Positions 1 through 8,478 of a stretch of DNA of 64,000 nucleotides are shown piece after piece. Under the pieces are notes generated by a model, which saw only the letters and a program-made list of their open reading frames with translations, did not search any database and had not been told where the DNA came from. Origin of the DNA: Clostridia bacterium. Lineage in GTDB: Bacteria > Bacillota > Clostridia > Oscillospirales > Acutalibacteraceae. The stretch's first letter is position 1. Each line of letters starts with the position of its first letter. The stretch covers positions 1 through 64,000 of the forward strand of contig JAGAQV010000015.1 in assembly GCA_017622555.1 (NCBI GenBank). The letters are read 5' to 3'. A program made the position numbers and the translations under genes.

Positions 1-142
1 AAACAGTGTGTAACCGTATAATGGGATAAGGTGAGCAAACTGCGAAAAACCGTTGCGCCGCAATGGTTTTGGAGGATTTTGTTAATGCCCTATGGAGGGT
101 AATAACAGCATTAGATTTTTACAAATTCAAATTGGAATTTGA

Positions 143-925
143 CTACATCTGCGTTATCTTTTTTATTTCATCAACCATATCGTTAATAACACCAGATATA
201 TTTTTTCTGAACATTCCATCAAATAATCTATAAAGATTTGCATCAAAATTATTTGGCAAGATATTGCATTCTTTCGAACAAATGGTTTGCATTCTTTTCT
301 CACCAGGGTGTGTCATCTCGTTCAGAGCAAAAATAATGTCAAAATAACTTGCGAGGAATTCAGTAACCCTATGATTGACACTTACAAGGTCACCTCTATT
401 CTCTGCCTTTTGTATCTGCATATCAAATGATGGCAACATACCGCTAAGAAGCTTTAAATTATTAGAAATAATATTCTCTTTTAACTTCTTTGGATACGGA
501 ATGCGATATTTTTCCTGTAACATATTCAGCTTGCCATTCTTGTCAAGCACGATTTGGGAGGTTATTAGATTGTGCCACATACAGGTAGTATACCCATTCC
601 ATGGTATACAGTCTATAACTACAGAGGACACCATTTTTTCAAAATCTTCCATATTTCTATATATAATGTCCATATCAATGCTATCTTTTAAGGTAACATC
701 ATCTTCCAACTCCCAAAAGGAATTGCCAATTTCCATATATCCACAATATTTTTCCAGAATACGTCTTCGTGTGTTTTCGTCAATATTGTCTGTTATATAT
801 ACATACACATCGTAGTCCGATTTGGTATCATTTCGTCCAGTTGCTCTTGAACCTCCCAATGCAATTGCCTCCACCTGAGGAAGATGTCCAAGTTCATTAA
901 ATAGTTCATTGACATCGATTATCAT
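143..925 (-). CDS. Nucleotidyltransferase-fold protein (DUF4037-like)
   Basis: A 260-aa protein with the polymerase-beta-type nucleotidyltransferase signature near its N-terminus: GGSRATG at about residues 24-30, then SDYDVYVY at about 36-43, giving the paired acidic metal ligands. The remainder is alpha-helical and resembles the DUF4037/aminoglycoside-nucleotidyltransferase-like group. The substrate cannot be told from sequence. The start is fixed by AAGGAGG a few bases upstream of the ATG. It is transcribed leftwards alone, behind the terminator of the SulP gene. A resistance-type adenylyltransferase is possible but unsupported. Confidence 0.75.
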   Translation of the reverse strand: MIIDVNELFNELGHLPQVEAIALGGSRATGRNDTKSDYDVYVYITDNIDENTRRRILEKYCGYMEIGNSFWELEDDVTLKDSIDMDIIYRNMEDFEKMVSSVVIDCIPWNGYTTCMWHNLITSQIVLDKNGKLNMLQEKYRIPYPKKLKENIISNNLKLLSGMLPSFDMQIQKAENRGDLVSVNHRVTEFLASYFDIIFALNEMTHPGEKRMQTICSKECNILPNNFDANLYRLFDGMFRKNISGVINDMVDEIKKITQM

Positions 926-1005
926 TGCGATTCCTCCTTGTCAAATTCTTATTTATCGGTTAGTTATATTATAGCACGACTTGACTAACAAAGAAAGGAA
1001 ATATT

Positions 1006-1044
1006 AAAAACACCCATAGTTTTTTAAAAAACTATGGGTGTTTT
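1006..1044 (-). terminator. Rho-independent terminator after sulP
   Basis: A near-perfect 19-bp inverted repeat (AAAACACCCATAG arms) is followed, reading leftwards, by TTTTTAATATTT. It lies about 40 bp past the SulP stop codon and before the promoter/RBS of the nucleotidyltransferase gene. The A/U-flanked arms could also act on the opposite strand. Confidence 0.8.
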
Positions 1045-1084
1045 CGTATCTTGTTGTACTGTCCCTTACTGTACGACTCTTAAG

Positions 1085-2341
1085 TCAGGACTTTTTTGCT
1101 ATAAATTTTTTTATTAAAACAAATAAATAATGCATTACCATACCAACTGCAATTGCAACTACAAGGTCGAAAACAACGGTTAAAACACAGGTGGTTATAA
1201 GCACTAAAATGTCGGTTATGTGCGAGGTTTTAATAATGTGAACAAATTCACGCCATTCACTCATATTGTAAGCCACAACAAACAAAATTGCGGCAATTGC
1301 GGGCATTGGAATAAGTGCAGCGTATGGCATAAGCACCACTAAAATAAGCAGTAAAACAATTGCGTGAACAATGCCTGAAATGGGGGACTGGCCGCCGTTT
1401 TTAACGTTTGCCGCCGTTCTTGCAATAGCGCCCGTTGCGGGAATACCGCCAAACAGGGCAGAGCAAATGTTGCCAGCGCCTTGCGCAATAAGCTCGGTAT
1501 TGGAATTATGCTTATCGTTTATCATACCGTCGGACACAACGCAGGATAAAAGAGATTCAATAGCAGCTAAAGCCGCAATAGTAAAGGCATTGGGAAGCAT
1601 TTCAACAAATAAGCTGAAGTTTGGCATATTGAATTTAGGTAATGCAGATGACACGGTATAAAGTGAGCCGATGGTATTGACCTTCATATTTAAAAGCGCA
1701 ACCAAACCTGCTGAAACAATTACAGCAATAAGTGACGGGGGAATTTTGTTTATGTATTTAATTTTGGGCCAAACAATTAAAATTGTAAGTGAAATTGCGC
1801 CAATTAAAACCGCTTGCCAGTTTATTGTGCCAATGGTTTTTACAACCTCAATTAGCTTTTCAAGTGTTTCAATGGGGGAATGTGTAAAGGTAAGGCCTGC
1901 AAAGTCTTTAACTTGACCGATTAAAAGGGTGAGCGCAATACCGCCCGTAAAGCCAACTGTTATTGTGTGAGGTATAAACTTAATAAGTTTACCGAGTCGC
2001 AAAAGACCCATTAAAATTAAAATAACACCTGCGGTTACAGTTGCCATTGCAAGCCCTTCAAGCCCGTTTGTTGCTACAATGCCTGCAACAATGGTTGCAA
2101 AGGCTGCTGTCGGGCCCGAAATTTGCACACGGCTGCCACCCAATAGAGCAATAACAAATCCGGCAACAATAGCGGTGTAAAGCCCCTGTTCTGGTTTAAC
2201 ACCTGAAGCAAGTGCAAGCGCAATTGAAAGCGGTAAGGCAATAATTGCAACAATAATACCTGCAATAATGTCATTTATAAGCTTTTGTTTTGTGTAACCC
2301 TTCATGCTTTCAATAAGCTTTGGGTAAAAAATGTTTTTCAT
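1085..2341 (-). CDS. SulP-family inorganic anion transporter lacking STAS domain
   Basis: A 418-aa integral membrane protein with the SulP/SLC26 pattern: about 10-14 hydrophobic segments, an N-terminal amphipathic start followed by DIIAGIIVAIIALPLSIALA, and GGSRVQISGPTAAF in the transport core. Family members import sulfate, bicarbonate or other anions, usually by Na+ or H+ coupling. Typical proteins of about 550 aa end in a cytoplasmic STAS domain; this one stops directly after the last membrane segment with a KKFIAKKS tail. Short STAS-less forms exist, so this need not be a truncation. The substrate is unknown. It is a single gene between the ddh terminator and its own. Confidence 0.88.
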   Translation of the reverse strand: MKNIFYPKLIESMKGYTKQKLINDIIAGIIVAIIALPLSIALALASGVKPEQGLYTAIVAGFVIALLGGSRVQISGPTAAFATIVAGIVATNGLEGLAMATVTAGVILILMGLLRLGKLIKFIPHTITVGFTGGIALTLLIGQVKDFAGLTFTHSPIETLEKLIEVVKTIGTINWQAVLIGAISLTILIVWPKIKYINKIPPSLIAVIVSAGLVALLNMKVNTIGSLYTVSSALPKFNMPNFSLFVEMLPNAFTIAALAAIESLLSCVVSDGMINDKHNSNTELIAQGAGNICSALFGGIPATGAIARTAANVKNGGQSPISGIVHAIVLLLILVVLMPYAALIPMPAIAAILFVVAYNMSEWREFVHIIKTSHITDILVLITTCVLTVVFDLVVAIAVGMVMHYLFVLIKKFIAKKS

Positions 2342-2353
2342 AAATATCCCCTT

Positions 2354-2382
2354 AAAAAGCCCCCTACCGTAAGGTAAGGGGG
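2354..2382 (-). terminator. Rho-independent terminator after ddh
   Basis: A CCCCCTTACC/GGTAGGGGG stem with a 4-base loop is followed leftwards by CTTTTTA. It separates the diaminopimelate dehydrogenase gene from sulP. Confidence 0.85.
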
Positions 2383-2390
2383 AATTTTTA

Positions 2391-3374
2391 TTAAAGTAAA
2401 TTCATACGAAGTTCTTCAGGTGTTTTTTCCGATAAAAGCACGGGTGGAATGTCAAACACAGTTTTGCAACCCGATTCGCCCTGCTTGTTTAAGCGGTATG
2501 CCGCGCGGGCATAGGCTACTAAAACGTTTGAAGTGAATTCAGGGTTAGAATCAAGCTTTAGGCTGTATTCAATAATATGTGTGTTTTCGTTTTCCCAGCC
2601 TGTTTTACCGCTTCTTATAACCGTGCCGCCGTGTGGAAGGGCGCTGTGCTCACGCTTCATTTCTTCCATAGTTATAAAATTAACAGTGGTATCATAATCG
2701 GCAAAGTAATTTGGCATTTCTTTAATTTGCTTTTCAATAAGAACTTTATCGGCATTATCATCAGCCACAACAAAGCAAATGCGGGTGTGCTTTTGGCGGG
2801 TTGTAAGAGTAGGGTTTTCACCGCTTCTGACAGCGTTTAGAGCACTTTCAACGGGTACAGTATATTGACGGGCATCAATAACACCGTCAATACGTCTTAT
2901 CGCATCGGAATGGCCTTGGCTTACGCCCTTGCCCCAAAAAGTATAATCCTGACCGTTTGGCAAAACAGCGTTTGCATAAAGACGGTTAAGGGAAAACATA
3001 CCGGGGTCCCAACCAACCGAAATAATGCCAATTTTACCGCTCATCAAAGCGTTTTTGTTAACGTTTTCAAAATGGTCGGGAATTTTAGCGTGAGTGTCAA
3101 AGCTGTCAATAACGTTAAAGTATTTAACATATTCGGGGGTTTGAACGGGTAAATCAGTAGCACTGCCGCCGCAAATAATTAAAACGTCAATTTCATCTTT
3201 TTTATTAATAAGGTCGTCAATGTGGCACACCTTGGCCGATTCGGTCATAATTTTAACCGTTTCAGGTGCACGGCGGGTAAACACATAGCAAAGCTTCATA
3301 TCGCTTGTGTTTTTAATTGCGCATTCAACGCCACGGCCTAAGTTGCCATAGCCTAAAATTGCTATATTTATCAT
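2391..3374 (-). CDS. ddh: meso-Diaminopimelate D-dehydrogenase
   Basis: A 327-aa NADP-dependent enzyme of the one-step DAP pathway: it converts tetrahydrodipicolinate plus ammonia to meso-DAP for peptidoglycan and lysine. The N-terminal Rossmann motif GYGNLGRG sits at residues 8-15; the internal segments GWDPGMFSLNRLYAN and GKGVSQGHSDAIRR are characteristic of the family. Length matches the usual 320-330 aa. It has its own strong promoter in the 45-bp gap after the ABC-transporter ATPase gene, so co-transcription with that transporter is optional rather than required. Confidence 0.93.
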   Translation of the reverse strand: MINIAILGYGNLGRGVECAIKNTSDMKLCYVFTRRAPETVKIMTESAKVCHIDDLINKKDEIDVLIICGGSATDLPVQTPEYVKYFNVIDSFDTHAKIPDHFENVNKNALMSGKIGIISVGWDPGMFSLNRLYANAVLPNGQDYTFWGKGVSQGHSDAIRRIDGVIDARQYTVPVESALNAVRSGENPTLTTRQKHTRICFVVADDNADKVLIEKQIKEMPNYFADYDTTVNFITMEEMKREHSALPHGGTVIRSGKTGWENENTHIIEYSLKLDSNPEFTSNVLVAYARAAYRLNKQGESGCKTVFDIPPVLLSEKTPEELRMNLL

Positions 3375-3394
3375 AAAATCACTTCCAATGCTAA

Positions 3395-3423
3395 ATTATA
3401 TTATAAATATAAAGCACTGTCAA
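3395..3423 (-). promoter_or_regulatory. Sigma-A promoter of ddh
   Basis: On the minus strand TTGACA (3423-3418), a 17-bp spacer and TATAAT (3400-3395) match the vegetative consensus exactly. The -35 box overlaps the stop codon of the upstream ATPase gene. Confidence 0.8.
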
Positions 3424-3980
3424 TTATTTATTTCAACTTTTTTTGCGCCCAAGAGCTCGGCCTCTTCAGGATTATGGGTTATAAGAATAACAGTTTTATC
3501 CTTAGTAAGTGCGTTTATCCTGTCCACTGCAGACTGCAAATTCTTTTCATCAATGCCGTTAAAGGCTTCGTCTAAAATAAGTAAATCAAACGGGACGGAT
3601 AACGCCCTTGCGATTGCGACTCTTCTTTTCATACCGCCCGAAAGGGAAGCGGGGTATAAATCAGTTGTTTCACCAATGCCCAAGGCGGTCAGGTTTTCGT
3701 ATGCCAAGGCCTCATCACCACCAACAAGGGTAATGTTTTGCATTACGGTGTAAAATGGTAAAAGGCGGTTTTCCTGAAATACAACTGAAGTGGTTATATT
3801 TGCTTCAATTTGGCCTTTTTGCGCTTTTAAAAGCCCTAAAATAAGCTTAATAAGTGTAGTTTTCCCACAGCCCGATGGGCCTGAAAGCCAAATTCTTTCA
3901 CCTTTTTTAATTTCAAGTGAAAAGTTATTAAATATCTCTTTTTCGCCGTATGAGAAGGTTAAATCATTTATTTTCAGCAT
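3420..3980 (-). CDS. ABC transporter ATP-binding protein (NitT/TauT type)
   Basis: A 186-aa ATPase: Walker A GPSGCGKTT at residues 34-42, Q-loop in VVFQENRLLPFYTV, signature LSGGMKRR at about 113-120, Walker B LLILDEAF with the switch His in LITHNPEEAE. This matches the SsuB/TauB/NrtD group but is shorter than the usual 240-260 aa, ending soon after the H-loop. It overlaps the permease gene by 17 nt and is the last gene of the regulator-binding protein-permease-ATPase operon. The substrate (nitrate, sulfonate, thiamine precursor or other) cannot be read from the sequence. Confidence 0.88.
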   Translation of the reverse strand: MLKINDLTFSYGEKEIFNNFSLEIKKGERIWLSGPSGCGKTTLIKLILGLLKAQKGQIEANITTSVVFQENRLLPFYTVMQNITLVGGDEALAYENLTALGIGETTDLYPASLSGGMKRRVAIARALSVPFDLLILDEAFNGIDEKNLQSAVDRINALTKDKTVILITHNPEEAELLGAKKVEINN

Positions 3981-4737
3981 TTGTAAACCTCCTCACAATT
4001 CTTTTTAAAGTAAATTCTAAAACAATTGAAAGAATAGCCACAACAAAGGTTAGGGCAAAAACTGCGGGAATGTCAAGATAGCTTTTGTTTTGGTCTAAAA
4101 GGGTGCCAAGCGCAGTTTGCGGTCGGCAAATAACCTCGGCCGCAATGCCCGATTTCCACGCAAAGCCAAGGGCTGTCATAGAAGTGGTAATAAACTGTGG
4201 CATAATAAAGGGCAGTTTAATTTTAAAGAAAATTTTTGCAGGGGAAAGCTTATAAACCTTCGCCATTTCAATATATTTTTCATCAATGCCCGAAAGTGCA
4301 GCTTGCACCGTTGACCAAACCATTGGAAGCACCATTAAAAATGCAATAAAAATGGGAAGGTCTTTGCTTTGAAACCAAAAAAATGCAAGTATAATAAACG
4401 ATGCAACCGGCACGGCTTTTATTACCTGTAAGGCAGGGCGTGTAAAGCTTTCAAAAAGTGAAAATTGGTTAGCTATAACGCCACCAATAAAACCGACTGC
4501 AACACCTAATACAAAACCAATTATTATGCGAAAAAGGGAATACAACACAGCAAGATAAAACTGCCCCGTTTGACCAAGGACAAGCAGTGCCTTTAGGGTT
4601 TCAAGCGGGGTAGGTATAAGTAACTGTGAATTAACAATTAGGGCGGCTGCCTGCCATATCAACAGCCAAAGTGCTGATATGGCGGCGCCTTTTAATACTT
4701 TTTTAAACAAATTATTTAACTCCATAATAGAAATCAT
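3964..4737 (-). CDS. ABC transporter permease (NitT/TauT type)
   Basis: A 257-aa inner-membrane subunit with six hydrophobic segments and a clear EAA-type loop (EMAKVYKLSPAKIFFKIKLP) that docks on the ATPase. It belongs to the SsuC/TauC/NrtB permease family. The gene overlaps both neighbours, showing translational coupling. The start is uncertain: the ATG at 4737 gives a 26-nt overlap with the binding-protein gene, while an ATG at 4725 (MELNNLFKK) gives a shorter overlap. Neither has a strong ribosome binding site. Confidence 0.88.
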   Translation of the reverse strand: MISIMELNNLFKKVLKGAAISALWLLIWQAAALIVNSQLLIPTPLETLKALLVLGQTGQFYLAVLYSLFRIIIGFVLGVAVGFIGGVIANQFSLFESFTRPALQVIKAVPVASFIILAFFWFQSKDLPIFIAFLMVLPMVWSTVQAALSGIDEKYIEMAKVYKLSPAKIFFKIKLPFIMPQFITTSMTALGFAWKSGIAAEVICRPQTALGTLLDQNKSYLDIPAVFALTFVVAILSIVLEFTLKRIVRRFTNAENK

Positions 4738-5722
4738 CAGCGGGTAATTTGCCGCCTACGCTCTTGGGGTTTAAATCAAACAAGAACTTAAGGTAAGCCG
4801 AAAGGTTTGTTTTCATATCATTACCGTCCTGGTAAACAATGTTGCAGTTAGGAATAGCCTTTTTAGCAACTGCTGCAGGGGCAATAATTTTATACTTTTC
4901 GCAGTTAGCGGCTGTTGCTTCAACATCGCTGTTGGTTTTTTCAATAGATGCTTTGTATTCCTTAAGGAAAGCGGCAATAGCGTCAGCGTTATTTTCGGCA
5001 AATTCTTTTCTTACAACTACGCAGCCCATTGTAAGCTGTTCGTCGTGTGCTTTTTCCCATTCGTCGTTAAGGTCAATAGCAATTTTTGCGGTTGGAACCT
5101 TAACGGTAATATTGGTAGCAACAGGCTGGGGAGCAATAACTACAACCTTTTCAGCCTTAGGGTTGGCCATTTTTGCCACAAGCTCGGTCGGCTGTGCAAC
5201 AAATTCAACCTTAACGTCCTTGCCTACCTCAAGGTTATTATTCTTAAGAACGTCGTTAATGATATATTCGGGGTTTGCGCCCTGACCGGTTGAATAAACG
5301 GTCAAGCCCTTAAGGTCGTCAATAGAATCAATTTCGTAACCCTTGGCAACAACATTCAAAACACCAAGTGTGTTAACTGCAAGCACCTGAATGTCAACGT
5401 CGGGATTATTGTAAAGAACCGATGCCAAGTTAGTTGCAACAGCGGCAATGTCAGCCTCGCCGTTTTTAAGCTTAGCAATAATTTCATCGTTGTTTGCGGC
5501 TAAGGCAATGTTGTACTTAAGCGCGCCTTCGCCTTTTTCAGCCTTTTCCATAAGGTTTGCAAGACCAACGCCTGTAGGACCCGCAATACCGTAAATGTTG
5601 CATTCAACGTTTGTAAGGTCGGGTGCGGAGCTTTCGGGGTTAGAGTCTGTGTTAGCGGCACCGCAGCCCGCAAAGGCGAGTACAAGTAAAAGGGTTAATA
5701 AAATGCTAATTAGTTTTTTCAT
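4712..5722 (-). CDS. ABC transporter substrate-binding lipoprotein (NitT/TauT type)
   Basis: A 336-aa exported lipoprotein: charged N-terminus, hydrophobic core and lipobox LAFAGC with the acylated Cys at residue 20. The rest has the periplasmic-binding-protein type II organisation of the NMT1/SsuA-like family (IYGIAGPTGVGLANLMEKA near the mature start). It would capture the substrate outside the membrane for the permease-ATPase pair encoded just downstream. AGGTGA precedes the ATG. The gene overlaps the end of the Crp-type regulator gene by 17 nt, so regulator and transporter are one transcript. Confidence 0.88.
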   Translation of the reverse strand: MKKLISILLTLLLVLAFAGCGAANTDSNPESSAPDLTNVECNIYGIAGPTGVGLANLMEKAEKGEGALKYNIALAANNDEIIAKLKNGEADIAAVATNLASVLYNNPDVDIQVLAVNTLGVLNVVAKGYEIDSIDDLKGLTVYSTGQGANPEYIINDVLKNNNLEVGKDVKVEFVAQPTELVAKMANPKAEKVVVIAPQPVATNITVKVPTAKIAIDLNDEWEKAHDEQLTMGCVVVRKEFAENNADAIAAFLKEYKASIEKTNSDVEATAANCEKYKIIAPAAVAKKAIPNCNIVYQDGNDMKTNLSAYLKFLFDLNPKSVGGKLPADDFYYGVK

Positions 5723-6350
5723 AATGAATCACCTTTATATAATTTTTTTCTTTTATAATATAACCGTTTTGTTCCAAATCGCTTAAAGCCCTGTAAAGCG
5801 AAGCACGGCTTATGCCAAGCGTTTTTGAAATTAACGACATATTTTTAAAATTGTTTATTTCTCCGTTTTGGTCGGCAAGGGAAGTGAGGTACTTGTATAC
5901 GGTGTTTTCGGTACCGCTACAGGAAATCACATTAAGCTTTTTGTTTAAAAAACGCACCTTTTCGGATAAAAAGCTAATGTAATTTATAGCGGTCTCAGGA
6001 TATTTTTGAAAAAGTACTTTTAGTTCATCCTCAGTTATAAACAAAACCTCTAAATCGGTTTTAGCGGTAATAGTGCTGATATAACATTCGTCACTGCCGA
6101 AAAGGGTAGCAACCCCGAATGACATACCCTTTGAAAAGGTTTTTAAAGGGGTTTCGTTTGGGTTGTCGCTTGAAGCGGTTGCACTACCTTTAATGATGTA
6201 ACCCACAGCATTTTTAAATTTGTGACTGCTGTAAACGGTTTCACCCTTCTTAAACAAAACAGGTGACGAAAAAGTTAAAACTATTTCGTTTTTTTCGGTT
6301 TGACTTAAGTTTTTAAGCAGGAAAAATTTTTCAAATTTAATTAAAAACAC
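5706..6350 (-). CDS. Crp/Fnr-family transcriptional regulator
   Basis: A 214-aa regulator: N-terminal cyclic-nucleotide-binding-like beta roll (residues about 20-120), a dimerisation helix, and a C-terminal winged helix with recognition segment SKTLGISRASLYRALSDLEQNGYI at about 175-198. There is no CxxC cluster for an iron-sulfur centre, so an Fnr-type oxygen sensor is unlikely; the ligand is unknown. It is the first gene of the ABC importer operon and probably controls it, together with its own expression, through the 22-bp dyad just upstream. Confidence 0.85.
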   Translation of the reverse strand: MFLIKFEKFFLLKNLSQTEKNEIVLTFSSPVLFKKGETVYSSHKFKNAVGYIIKGSATASSDNPNETPLKTFSKGMSFGVATLFGSDECYISTITAKTDLEVLFITEDELKVLFQKYPETAINYISFLSEKVRFLNKKLNVISCSGTENTVYKYLTSLADQNGEINNFKNMSLISKTLGISRASLYRALSDLEQNGYIIKEKNYIKVIHYEKTN

Positions 6351-6358
6351 CCCCCAAA

Positions 6359-6380
6359 AAGTGTTTCATTTGATACACTT
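6359..6380. promoter_or_regulatory. Candidate Crp-type operator
   Basis: AAGTGT-N10-ACACTT is a 22-bp dyad, the size typical of Crp/Fnr sites, only 8 bp upstream of the regulator's start codon. Its position between start codon and the AT-rich promoter region suggests autorepression. The assignment rests on spacing and symmetry only. Confidence 0.5.
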
Positions 6381-6454
6381 TATTATATTATAGCATATAA
6401 TTTTATACTGTCAATACTAATTATAAAAAAACTGCAAAAAATAAAAAATAAGTC

Positions 6455-6483
6455 TTGACAAACTGCTGTTCTTTCGTTATAAT
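6455..6483 (+). promoter_or_regulatory. Promoter of the tRNA-Met/Glu unit
   Basis: TTGACA (6455-6460), a 17-bp spacer and TATAAT (6478-6483), 22 bp before tRNA-Met. Confidence 0.85.
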
Positions 6484-6504
6484 ATACAAGTCGCTTTAAG
6501 TTAT

Positions 6505-6581
6505 GGCTGTATAGCTCAGTTGGCTAGAGCATGCGGTTCATACCCGCAGTGTCATTGGTTCGAATCCAATTACAGCCACCA
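6505..6581 (+). tRNA. tRNA-Met (CAT), elongator
   Basis: A 77-nt cloverleaf with encoded CCA. The acceptor stem is GGCTGTA/TACAGCC, the D arm contains AGCTCAGTTGG, and the anticodon loop is TTCATAC in a GCGG/CCGC stem. The 1-72 pair is G-C, so this is not the initiator, and the GGTTCATACCC context is that of elongator Met rather than Ile2. Confidence 0.93.
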
Positions 6582-6588
6582 ATAATTC

Positions 6589-6664
6589 GGCCCGTTGGTC
6601 AAGAGGCCTAAGACACCGCCCTTTCACGGCGGTAACACGAGTTCGAATCTCGTACGGGTCACCA
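6589..6664 (+). tRNA. tRNA-Glu (TTC)
   Basis: A 76-nt cloverleaf with encoded CCA; acceptor stem GGCCCGT/ACGGGTC with one G-T pair, anticodon TTC in the loop CTTTCAC, T arm GAGTTCGAATCTC. It sits 7 nt after tRNA-Met, in one transcript. Confidence 0.95.
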
Positions 6665-6665
6665 A

Positions 6666-6707
6666 AAAAGAACCCACATTTGTCTATGACAAGTGTGGGT
6701 TCTTTTA
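6666..6707 (+). terminator. Terminator of the tRNA-Met/Glu unit
   Basis: A long stem (AGAACCCACA and TGTGGGTTCT arms plus inner TTGTC/GACAAG pairs) ends in TTTT, directly after the encoded CCA of tRNA-Glu. Confidence 0.85.
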
Positions 6708-6868
6708 ACTAAGTGTGCCTTACGGCACGTTAAGCACGACTTCGGCGAAATTGCAAAATTAACCAACTTTCGTGAACAGTATTTTAAATCTAAAATCACG
6801 TTGTTATATTAATGTTTTTAACTTTATTATTTACATTCAATTACACATTTTTTAGTTATTCTTACACC

Positions 6869-6899
6869 AAAAAAACCTTGTCGCAAGACAAGGTTTTTT
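6869..6899 (-). terminator. Bidirectional-type terminator
   Basis: AAAAAAACCTTGTC-GCAA-GACAAGGTTTTTT: a GNRA-loop hairpin with A and T runs on both sides, past the end of the leftward 282-aa gene. The 160 bp between this and the tRNA terminator holds only short AT-rich sequence and small GC hairpins. Confidence 0.85.
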
Positions 6900-6917
6900 C
6901 TTTTTTACTTATAATAT

Positions 6918-7766
6918 TTAAAATTCAATAACATAAAGGTTGCCGTGGTTGTCACCGTAATAGCAAACGTTGCTTTCAAAATCAATAAGTTCGGGTTCAA
7001 TTGTAAGACCAAAATCTCCCAAATAAACACATTCAAGCTGTTTTTTATCGTTTGTGGAAATTATGCGCATTGCGGGTGGGTTAACTTTATCGCCGCTGAA
7101 GCCTTCAAGCGAATAAATTTTACCCTTTTCACAGCAAGCACCTTGAATGAAGCGGTGATATTCTGTGTCAAAGGTGTTAATAATATCTTCTTTTTTGAGG
7201 GTTATCTTTTTAACTCCAAGCTCATTATCCATTACACCGTTTGAAAGCTTTGGAAGCTTAAATGAAAAATATCTTGTAATTTCTTCATTATCACGCATTG
7301 TAAAAGCGTGGTAAAGACCTTTTTCTTTGTCAATTACAAAGTTTCCAAACGGGCGAATATCATCGCCGCTTGACCATAATTCATCCTTTGTAAAGCCAAT
7401 TTCAATAAGCCCCACAAGCTTATTTTTAAATTCGTTTTCCTCACGCCAAATACGGTAAACACAGCAAACACCTATACGCTTATTTTCACACTTTGAATAG
7501 TTGTTATAAATGTTTGTGTAAAGTAGTGGGAATTCATCATCTTCTGCATAATATTCGTTGCCAAAAACAACCGAATTGCTGTGCGGTACAATTACATCTG
7601 CCTTATCAAGAGTGAAAATTGAAACAATGGGCGATTTCTTTTCAATTGTTAAATTGTTAAGGTTATAAACATAGCACAGTCCATTGGTCTTAAAGCGGAA
7701 CAAAAGTCCGCCGAAAACAGCACCATCCTGACCGTCGGTTATGTTACCGATTTGTTTAATGTTCAT
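6918..7766 (-). CDS. Protein of unknown function, beta-rich
   Basis: A 282-aa soluble protein with no signal peptide or membrane segment. It alternates short beta-type segments (LLFRFKTNGLCYVYNL, NFVIDKEKGLYHAF, VCYYGDNHGNLYVIEF), suggesting a beta-propeller-like fold, but I do not recognise the family. It overlaps the upstream acetyltransferase gene by 4 nt (ATGA), so the two are co-translated and likely act in one process, possibly on a carbohydrate or glycan. No catalytic motif is evident. Confidence 0.7.
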   Translation of the reverse strand: MNIKQIGNITDGQDGAVFGGLLFRFKTNGLCYVYNLNNLTIEKKSPIVSIFTLDKADVIVPHSNSVVFGNEYYAEDDEFPLLYTNIYNNYSKCENKRIGVCCVYRIWREENEFKNKLVGLIEIGFTKDELWSSGDDIRPFGNFVIDKEKGLYHAFTMRDNEEITRYFSFKLPKLSNGVMDNELGVKKITLKKEDIINTFDTEYHRFIQGACCEKGKIYSLEGFSGDKVNPPAMRIISTNDKKQLECVYLGDFGLTIEPELIDFESNVCYYGDNHGNLYVIEF

Positions 7767-8377
7767 TTCAATGTTTCCTTAATTTCATCGCTTATTTTGC
7801 GGTCTTTAAAGTAATATTCTTTGTCACGGTCGTTAATTTCACGCATTACACGGCAAGGGTTACCAACTGCAACAACATTTGCGGGTATATCCTTTGTAAC
7901 AACACTGCCAGCTCCTATAACCGTGTTATCGCCAATGGTAACGCCCGGCACAATAACAGCGCCTGCGCCTATCCAACAGTTTTTGCCAATATGTACGGGG
8001 AAGTTATACTGATATGCTTGTTGTCGAAGCTTTGGTAAAATTGGGTGACCTGCAGTTGCAACAGTTACATTAGGGCCAAATTTTGTGTTATCGCCTACAT
8101 AAATGTGGGTATCATCAACTAGAGTTAAATTAAAGTTCGCATAAATATTTTTACCAAAATGACAGTGCTTACCGCCCCAATTAGCACGAAAGGGCGGCTC
8201 AATGTAACAGCCTTTGCCAATTTCGGCAAACATTTCTTTAAGTAGTTTTTGGCGTTTTTCTTGCTCTAACGGACGGGTTTGGTTATAGTCATAAAGCCTT
8301 TCAAGGCATCTAAACTGTTCTTCCATAATATCGTCGCCGTTGGGTAAATATAATTCACCCGAATGTAAAATATCCAT
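7763..8377 (-). CDS. Sugar O-acetyltransferase (LacA/Maa type)
   Basis: A 204-aa left-handed beta-helix enzyme of the galactoside/maltose O-acetyltransferase family, which moves acetyl from acetyl-CoA to a sugar hydroxyl. It shows the N-terminal helical cap (MLSGELYLP-like start, here MDILHSGELYLPNGDDI), hexapeptide repeats across residues about 70-185 (IGAGAVIVPGVTIGDNTVIGAGSVV) and the catalytic His in TAGHP. Length is normal for the family. It is the first gene of a two-gene leftward operon with the 282-aa unknown. The acceptor is not determined. Confidence 0.9.
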   Translation of the reverse strand: MDILHSGELYLPNGDDIMEEQFRCLERLYDYNQTRPLEQEKRQKLLKEMFAEIGKGCYIEPPFRANWGGKHCHFGKNIYANFNLTLVDDTHIYVGDNTKFGPNVTVATAGHPILPKLRQQAYQYNFPVHIGKNCWIGAGAVIVPGVTIGDNTVIGAGSVVTKDIPANVVAVGNPCRVMREINDRDKEYYFKDRKISDEIKETLK

Positions 8378-8425
8378 AATATCACCTGTGGTTTGTTTTT
8401 ATAAATTTATTATATTTCATTACCT

Positions 8426-8466
8426 TAAAAAAATCAATAACCGACAAGCAATATTGCCTGTCGGTT
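8426..8466 (-). terminator. Terminator after the MFS gene
   Basis: An AACCGACA/TGTCGGTT stem with AATATT in the loop region, followed leftwards by a seven-T run. It separates the MFS carrier gene from the acetyltransferase operon. Confidence 0.8.
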
Positions 8467-8478
8467 ATCATTATAAAT

